In this document: positions 58,010 to 64,000 of the stretch, in pieces | Layout: the number at the start of each line of letters is the position of its first letter | Numbering within the stretch: position 1 is the stretch's first letter | Assembly (NCBI GenBank): GCA_029948255.1 | Contig: JALIZF010001734.1 | Span: 124,001-188,000 of the forward strand | DNA length: 64,000 bases | Reading direction: 5' to 3' | Origin: Telmatactis stephensoni | Taxonomy: Eukaryota; Cnidaria; Anthozoa; Actiniaria; Isophelliidae | Made by a program: the position numbers and the translations under genes | Notes under the pieces: model-generated | Told to the model about the DNA's origin: nothing | The model's database searches: none | The model's input: the letters and a program-made list of their open reading frames with translations, nothing else

Positions 58010-60800
58010 GTTAGAAGTTCCGTTTGGCCAGGTGGCACTCTGATCGTAGCTGTATCAAAATGTCAGTGAATATTCAAAGGTTGATTTCAAACGTTTCTTG
58101 ATGTCGATCAGTTTAGTTTCTTATAAAACAGAAAAAATATATATAATTGATTCAAGTAATTCTACATCCATTTTATACAATAATATATAGGCATGACGTT
58201 TTACCGTTAACAAACTCAACCCTTGACGCTGAGTAAGAAATCTCAAATGATTGATGATACTGTCAAGTTGACGACACTAAGATGATTCTAACAACGTGAT
58301 GGCTATATACAGTCTGATTGATCAATGATATGACGCGATTTGTCCCAGCAATCTGATTGGTTAGTCATGTTATATATTGGTACGCAGATTAGGATAAAAA
58401 TGATTTGTTAATTTAGGATTTTTGGAACGACGGAACACAACACGCGAAGGAAGACGAGAAGTAAGTTGCTTTAGATTTAAAGTAAAAACATTGATTTTGA
58501 ATATCATTTAATTTTGGATTGCCCATTGAAAACAAATTAGAGATTATTTCACATGAAATGGACAAAAATATTTGAGTTCTTTGAATTTCCTAGATACATA
58601 ATTGGAGTTAACGTATACTGTATTCACATCAGTGCTTACACCGTTTTGCAGTTATAGTTTCACTTCTACATTTCTTTCTTTCAATTTAATTAGCTAATTC
58701 AGTTGTACTTCAAATTAGCGTAGTAACAAGAATGGTATTTTTTTCCAAAAATGCCACACGCATTCGTTACAAAAAAATTTAGTTGATGTTTCCGGACAAT
58801 CCAACCGGGTAAACTCTATATAATATTACTGCAAAAGGATTTTCAGTTGTATAATGCACAAAGGTGCGTGCCCATATTTATTCATCTAATTCTCATGAAT
58901 AGTAAATCCTCGCGTTTTACTTTATATTATCTGAACCAAATAGTGTGCAGACAATTCGATTTTTCCTTTTTCTTTTTTTGTTTTTTTGTATTTTGTTTTG
59001 TTTTGTTTAACTGAGTTCTTTAAAAAGAAAATCATAATTTCAACTGATGCATTAACTTGGAGGAGTTGCCACTGTTGATCATTGGCTACTAAGTAAATTC
59101 TGCTTAAAATCAATTCAAACAGTCTAAAAGCCTAGCCAAAACACAAAGACTGAAGTTTAGCTTCTAAAGCCTTAGCTGATTTTCTCAGCGATCTCGCGAT
59201 AACAAAAATGAATATAAACCACTCGTTAAAAAATAAAGAAGTTTTCACATCATATATCATCATATTTGCAATTGGATTTCTTTTCTTTTCTTTACTCGAT
59301 TTTTCCAGCATGTTTCTTTTAGTGTGTTTAATTTTGTCGTTAATTTTTCGGTTTATCTTTCAGTAATTTGTTAGTTTTCTCCGAGGGTTTGGTACGTTGA
59401 ATAGACAACATGACGTGTACTGATAGTACTATCTGCATTGTGTAATTATTTTTATGTCAGTAGTTGCATTATCACTGTCACTCCATTAAATACAGCCGTT
59501 TTTCAGGCCTTTTATTTGCTTATAACGTATTAAAGATAAAAGATATTTGATAGGGAATATTGCAATGTCTTGTCATGTATGACTGGTTAACAAGGGAATT
59601 CTGACGGTTCTTTCGCTCGCTGTGTAAAGAAATGCACTTATCTTGAATTTAATATTGAAAATATATTTTAAAAGGAGGTTACATTTAAGAAATTGTAATC
59701 GTTTAAAGTTGAAATCATCATAAACTCTGAAATAGGTTTTATCTGAAATGTTAAGCACTTTAAAAGCACTTTTTTTTCACTTTAAAAAAAAAACTCAAAT
59801 AGAAATGCACACAATTCTCAATGGAATAACAGGCAATTGAGACCAAAAATTAAAGTTAATATTGTCGTTAAAAAACAACCAATATGCTGCCTCAATGCAC
59901 AAGTCTGGGCTTGTCAACCTTGTGGAAAGTGTTTTCGTCGTCGTCGTCGTATTTTTCTTCTTCCCTTCTTCCTTTTTTTATTTTTTTTAACTTACTTTCA
60001 AGTATACCTCCGTGTTTGTGTGTAAAGTTTCTTTCGCGGCGTTCTTTCTTTCTTTCTTTTCCCCCCTCCATTTTACCTTTTGCTCTATCCGACTAACTTC
60101 CTCCCGGCTGAAAGTCCATCACCGCGTAGCTTGACTTCAAAGACAACGCATTTGATTAGATCGTTTGCTTGTCTTGAAAAAAGTCCATTAATCATTCGGT
60201 ATTTTTTGCAGACAGTCTGCACTATGGCAGATTTCTATTTCCAGTATAATCAAGATTATAATAACCTTTCACATTTCCCATGAGTTTTGGCTATCCGAAA
60301 GACGTGCGATGATTTTCATGGCTAAAACCTCGGAAATAGCTCGAATGCCGGTAGTCTTTGGAACGGGAAGGAAATAGACAAATCGTCTAACATAAGCTTG
60401 TATTAACAGCATCAAATCCCTTTTTCATACAAAATAATACAACAACTGACAGTCATATGACTGAGAATCGTTTTTGTCAACTTTATAATGGTCTTATGTG
60501 AGACAGACCCGAGCGCGGCGAAAAGAACTATTTCAATTTACAAATTTCCTGCTAGAAGTATTGTCAGGAAATTGCAAATAAATGATCAATTGTTTTGAGA
60601 TCCGTCTTTAGCTTTTTATATACTAGTCTACTACTACTATACTGGTCGGCACTCTTTGGAGCATGCGTTTGTGATAAGTTTATTAGGAGGCGGGCGCCAG
60701 TCCTTCTAAAAGCTTCTTCCTACAAAGTCTGGTTGTTTTTATTTTTGTATTCATTGTATTTATAAAGATGGTCGAAGTTGAAGCTAAATAGATATAAATG
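58010..60800. other. No confident gene
   Basis: AT-rich. At 58370-58460 a TATATATTGG box precedes a short stretch ending GAGAAGTAAGTTG, which could be a promoter and 5' UTR exon with donor, but no downstream exon is recognised. Otherwise short open frames only. Confidence 0.35.
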
Positions 60801-60948
60801 TTATTGACCGAGCGTGAGGTGGTCCGGATAGGAGGATATTTGGTCGAGTTCTTTTTTGCGTGCAGCGGTACGGACCGAGCCCGGATAGGCAACGAGCGAG
60901 ACCAAATATCGTCCTATCCGAACCGAATTAACAAGCTCGGTAAATAAC
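60801..60948. mobile_element. Hairpin MITE, TTATTGACCGAGC ends
   Basis: TTATTGACCGAGC at left and GCTCGGTAAATAA at right. ATATTTGGTC/GACCAAATAT arms inside. Confidence 0.7.
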
Positions 60949-62212
60949 TTATTTATTATATCGCTGACCAGCCGATTTCCAAAAAAATGTTCGTTGGTAA
61001 ATTCGATCGATAACTGAAAAATCGCGCGCCGGTTTTGACCGGCCTTCCCTGAAGTTTAAAAGGAAGAAATAAGTTAAAGATGACTCCGAGACTCCTAGAC
61101 TCTCTCGAAATGTCTACAATCGCTTCGGTATCAATTCTACGTTGCTCGTGAAGATGATGGCCGGAAAAACAATTAAGTCTTCTTGAAGAGAATGAGTGAA
61201 AGGATAGTCATTTTCTTGAGGTGTATTTTGTATAATGGCCCGCTCGGTGAGTTTGATTGTCTTGTGATCTGTTGCAGTTGCTATTTGGATGTGCATCTTC
61301 ATTTCCGCATCAAATTTCTCATCGGCTGTTCGATCAAACATGAGATACTTTTACAATTTTCTCAAACATGAGAAAATTAGTATTTTTTGCCTACATACAT
61401 GCAGTCAGTTTTATCTTTTCAAAAATGCTCAAAGTTTATTCTAAAATGAGGGTTACTGATTTCAGTTTTTGCTGTATTTTTCACTCGTGTTAACTGTTAG
61501 CTTTTTAAACTAAACAAACTCGAGAGAAAACAGCCAAGAAACGTGAAAAGTGTCAGTGTCGGTCCGGAACGCCGGTCCGGACAGGAGGATTCCGGCCGCT
61601 CTGAGAACCAATCAGATTTTTCCATCTTCGGACCGGCCTGCCATATAATAAATATTTATATGTAGTTCGAGATACAGCTCCACCCACTGTGGCTAAACTT
61701 CGCGTTTCTTAATTCGTAGATTGCAAGTCCTGTAGCTCAATGGACTTCAATCAACGAGTTACCTCAGCCACTGGCGATTTGATTAGATAAGAAAAATAGC
61801 AATCACATGGCCAGCGAAAACCGTTGCATCGCGACTGAGTTTTTCCAACTTCGGTTAGAATCTAATTCTTGTTTCTTCTGATCCGTTTAAACCTCCTTTC
61901 TCATTGGCAAACCGTTCCATCCAGAGCCATGCTTCTTGTTTTGTTAAACTGTTTGACGTATATTAATATTTACTCAATAAAATTCCTAATAATCAGCTAC
62001 AAAGATCAGATCGATGAGTATACATGTAAACCTCTTGCAGCTGGTTTCCTTCCCAGTCTTCGGGACGGATCTTTGTTTTGTCACCAAGTTAGGAATTTCT
62101 GCAAAGGCTCTATATCCGAATTAGGTAAAGCTTGCTTGTTGCCATGACTTCCAGTCAATCACTTAGCAACAATCATCGAACTCTGCAGTCAGCTTGACAT
62201 TCAAAAATCCCT
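60949..62212. other. No confident gene
   Basis: GCCGGTCCGGA and GACCGGCC words near 61560-61640 suggest another element edge. An open frame at 61869-62147 has no recognised content. Confidence 0.35.
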
Positions 62213-62284
62213 GACTCAAGTGGGACTCGAACCCACGACCCCTGGAATACATTTTCAGTGCTCTGCCAGCTGTGGTAGTGAGTC
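62213..62284 (-). repeat. tRNA-like sequence (SINE head or tRNA pseudogene)
   Basis: On the minus strand a 72-nt cloverleaf-like sequence has a 6/7 acceptor stem (GACTCAC/TTGAGTC), AGCTGGCAGAGC as A-box and a perfect T-arm GTGGG-TTCGAGT-CCCAC. The D-stem is mispaired and position 33 is A, not T. The anticodon position would read TGT. Not a functional tRNA by these features. Confidence 0.55.
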
Positions 62285-62289
62285 AGCTG

Positions 62290-62730
62290 GAGCTAGTGAT
62301 CGTGGGCAAGGGTACTATAAATAGGAAACGGTATACAACAACAACAAAACTTCTTTATTTCAAATATACAGCGGAAAAATCGGGATGCTAGCCCGGCCGC
62401 AAATAGCATAATTGCTAGTCGAGGCGGGTAGTATATCTATCTATAATTATTCTACATATAGATTTTTTTTACATTTGGACATAGTTTTATATTGCTTAAT
62501 ACATAGCTTTTACATTTAGCATAAATGGTATTGGTATTGTAGATAAACTAAAAAGAATAAGTGAAAGCCGCTTGGCACTATGACAAATATATGAGAAATA
62601 AGGAAAGTTGAATTCCCTTGTTGCACGCTCTACGAGAGATTTTTTTCCCTCAGTCTCTCTCTAGTCTTTTCAAAACAAAAAAAGGAAGTTCCCTTTCCCT
62701 TATTTCCTGACAATGAAAAATGTTTACAAT
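62290..62730. other. No gene seen
   Basis: A CAACAAC run near 62337 is followed by AAAACTTCTTTATTTC, resembling an inverted LINE/SINE 3' end. Confidence 0.35.
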
Positions 62731-62737
62731 ATGAAGT

Positions 62738-63030
62738 ATTACTGCCAAAACGCTTGTATCACGACCGACAGCTTTTATTTATTAATTAAACTTTCAGTTG
62801 GATTTTGTTTTTTTTCTGATCAACTAATCATGTGAAGGGGGCGGAGTTTATACAAATGTCGACCTCCATTCGGCCTCGATCTACGTTTGCCATCCGCCTT
62901 GAGGTCCTTTGAAGGCATTTGCATAAGCTGCGCACCCTCCACATGATTGACGGATCAGAAAAACCCAAAATCCAATTGAAAGTTTGAAATCATTGTTAGT
63001 TGGTCGCTATACAAGCGTTTTCGCAGTAAT
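62738..63030. mobile_element. Fold-back MITE
   Basis: ATTACTGCCAAAACGCTTGT at left and its near complement at right. AAACTTTCA-TTGGATTTTG and ATCATGTG arms inside. Confidence 0.7.
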
Positions 63031-63069
63031 GACTAGCTAGGCAAGATGATGTCCCAGTGGGACTATTCC

Positions 63070-63366
63070 AAGGCCTACCCCGGGCCCTAAAATCGTCGTT
63101 ATTTTGGGTGATGTTGTGCGATTCTAGGCGATTCAGGGCAATCCTAGGCGATATTGGGAAATTTTAGCCATTTCGAGTTGGCGCTCTTAGGCGCTCTTGG
63201 GCGATATTGAGCGATCTTGGGCGATATTAAGCAATTTTAGGCGATTTTAGGACCTGGACTAGGCCTATCTTAGGCGATATATATATTTGGCGACATTAAG
63301 CGATATTAGGCGATATATATATTAGACAATATTAAGCGATTTTAGGGCCCGGAGCTAGTAGGCCTT
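63070..63366. repeat. GGCGATATT minisatellite in an inverted-repeat frame
   Basis: AGGCCTAC...CGGGCCCTAAAATCG at left and CGATTTTAGGGCCCGG...GTAGGCCT at right enclose about 200 bp of degenerate GGCGATATTN and GGCGATTTTA units of 8-12 bp. Confidence 0.7.
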
Positions 63367-64000
63367 ATTCCAACCAATGTCACCTGTGCCGGCCAAACAA
63401 AATTTCAGACAAATTTTCAAGGTACATTTTTGACACTTGATAATAGATTTGTGGCAAGTTTCTACAGTCTAAGATGCTTGTTTTTCAATCTCGATGTAGT
63501 TCGCACACATACAAATGAAATTATATCTTTTTTTAAGCGAAATGTTAAACATTTGTAGAGATTCTATTATTTTTATATACTCGATCGTTATTGGATAACC
63601 TGCATGATAACTTATTTGGATGTGGCTGTGGTTGGCATCTTCGTAGAATCTACAAAAAGGATCTAAATACATGTACAAGTTAGAAACCGACTAAGAGCCT
63701 ATTTTCGTAGAAAAAGGCAATTAGTTCTAGCACTAGAGATTGCTTTTATATGTGTCAAGCTGAAGGAAAACAAAAGACTAGTCGGGGGGTACGCCCCTAG
63801 CTCCTAGGCATGTTAGAAGCTCATGGTATGCCCCCACCCCACCCTACAGGGAAAAAAATGTCAATTCACAACTAGGGGTTTCCATGGGTCTAAACTGGGA
63901 ATTTTTTCTATTTAACTTGGGAAACCTGTAATACCCAAACTTGTAAAAATATAGAACAGATTCCCAGGGATTCACAGGTTAGACTCAGGGAAGCTCAATG
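63367..64000. other. No gene seen at right edge
   Basis: Short open frames only. A GGGTACGCCCC/GGTATGCCCCC word near 63787 and 63826 may be a repeat. Confidence 0.4.

Noticed and set aside
62213..62284. Functional tRNA gene
   Set aside because: Mispaired D-stem and A at position 33. Better seen as a tRNA-derived relic.

Overview
The window looks like metazoan nuclear DNA. It is AT-rich, with small phase-matched exons, long introns, tRNA-derived SINEs, many short inverted-repeat elements and site-specific LINEs. The repeat style and the CUB-domain receptor kinases suggest a cnidarian, perhaps a stony coral; this is inference, since no rRNA or mitochondrial marker is present.

Layout. Two tandem paralogous receptor tyrosine kinase (RTK) genes lie on the minus strand: RTK-A (3357-11721) and RTK-B (24588-40857). 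Each can be assembled into 12 exons with matching splice phases: signal peptide, CUB, CUB, an unassigned ~130-residue ectodomain module, stalk plus membrane helix, and a split tyrosine kinase with a kinase insert. The two copies carry different lesions. RTK-A has an in-frame TGA where RTK-B has a conserved Cys codon in the kinase C-lobe. RTK-B has several indels in the third ectodomain exon. A repeat called R1 here, which holds a coding-like exon, lies left of RTK-A (200-1140), between the genes (21190-23520) and right of RTK-B (45540-47640). A second repeat (Rend) follows the 5' side of each gene. The order R1 - RTK-A - Rend - R1 - RTK-B - Rend - R1 is what tandem duplication between R1 copies would leave.

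Mobile DNA explains most length differences between the two units. Unit A holds a 4.86-kb CACTA/EnSpm-like element (13567-18428) with 47-bp perfect terminal inverted repeats, a 3-bp target duplication and dense TTTACATGG-type subterminal arrays. Unit B holds two head-to-head LINEs with restriction-like endonuclease domains, both bounded by (ATT)n tracts, inside an RTK-B intron: an older broken one on the minus strand (30165-34638) and one with an intact 1069-residue ORF on the plus strand (34879-38088). Three elements flanked by TTAA, or a mutated TTAA, are also seen; two of them have empty sites in a paralogous copy.

Right of 47.6 kb the only gene I recognise is a two-exon CLN3/battenin-like membrane protein gene on the minus strand (49209-51987). 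The rest, to 64 kb, is fold-back elements, short tandem repeats and sequence in which I see no gene.
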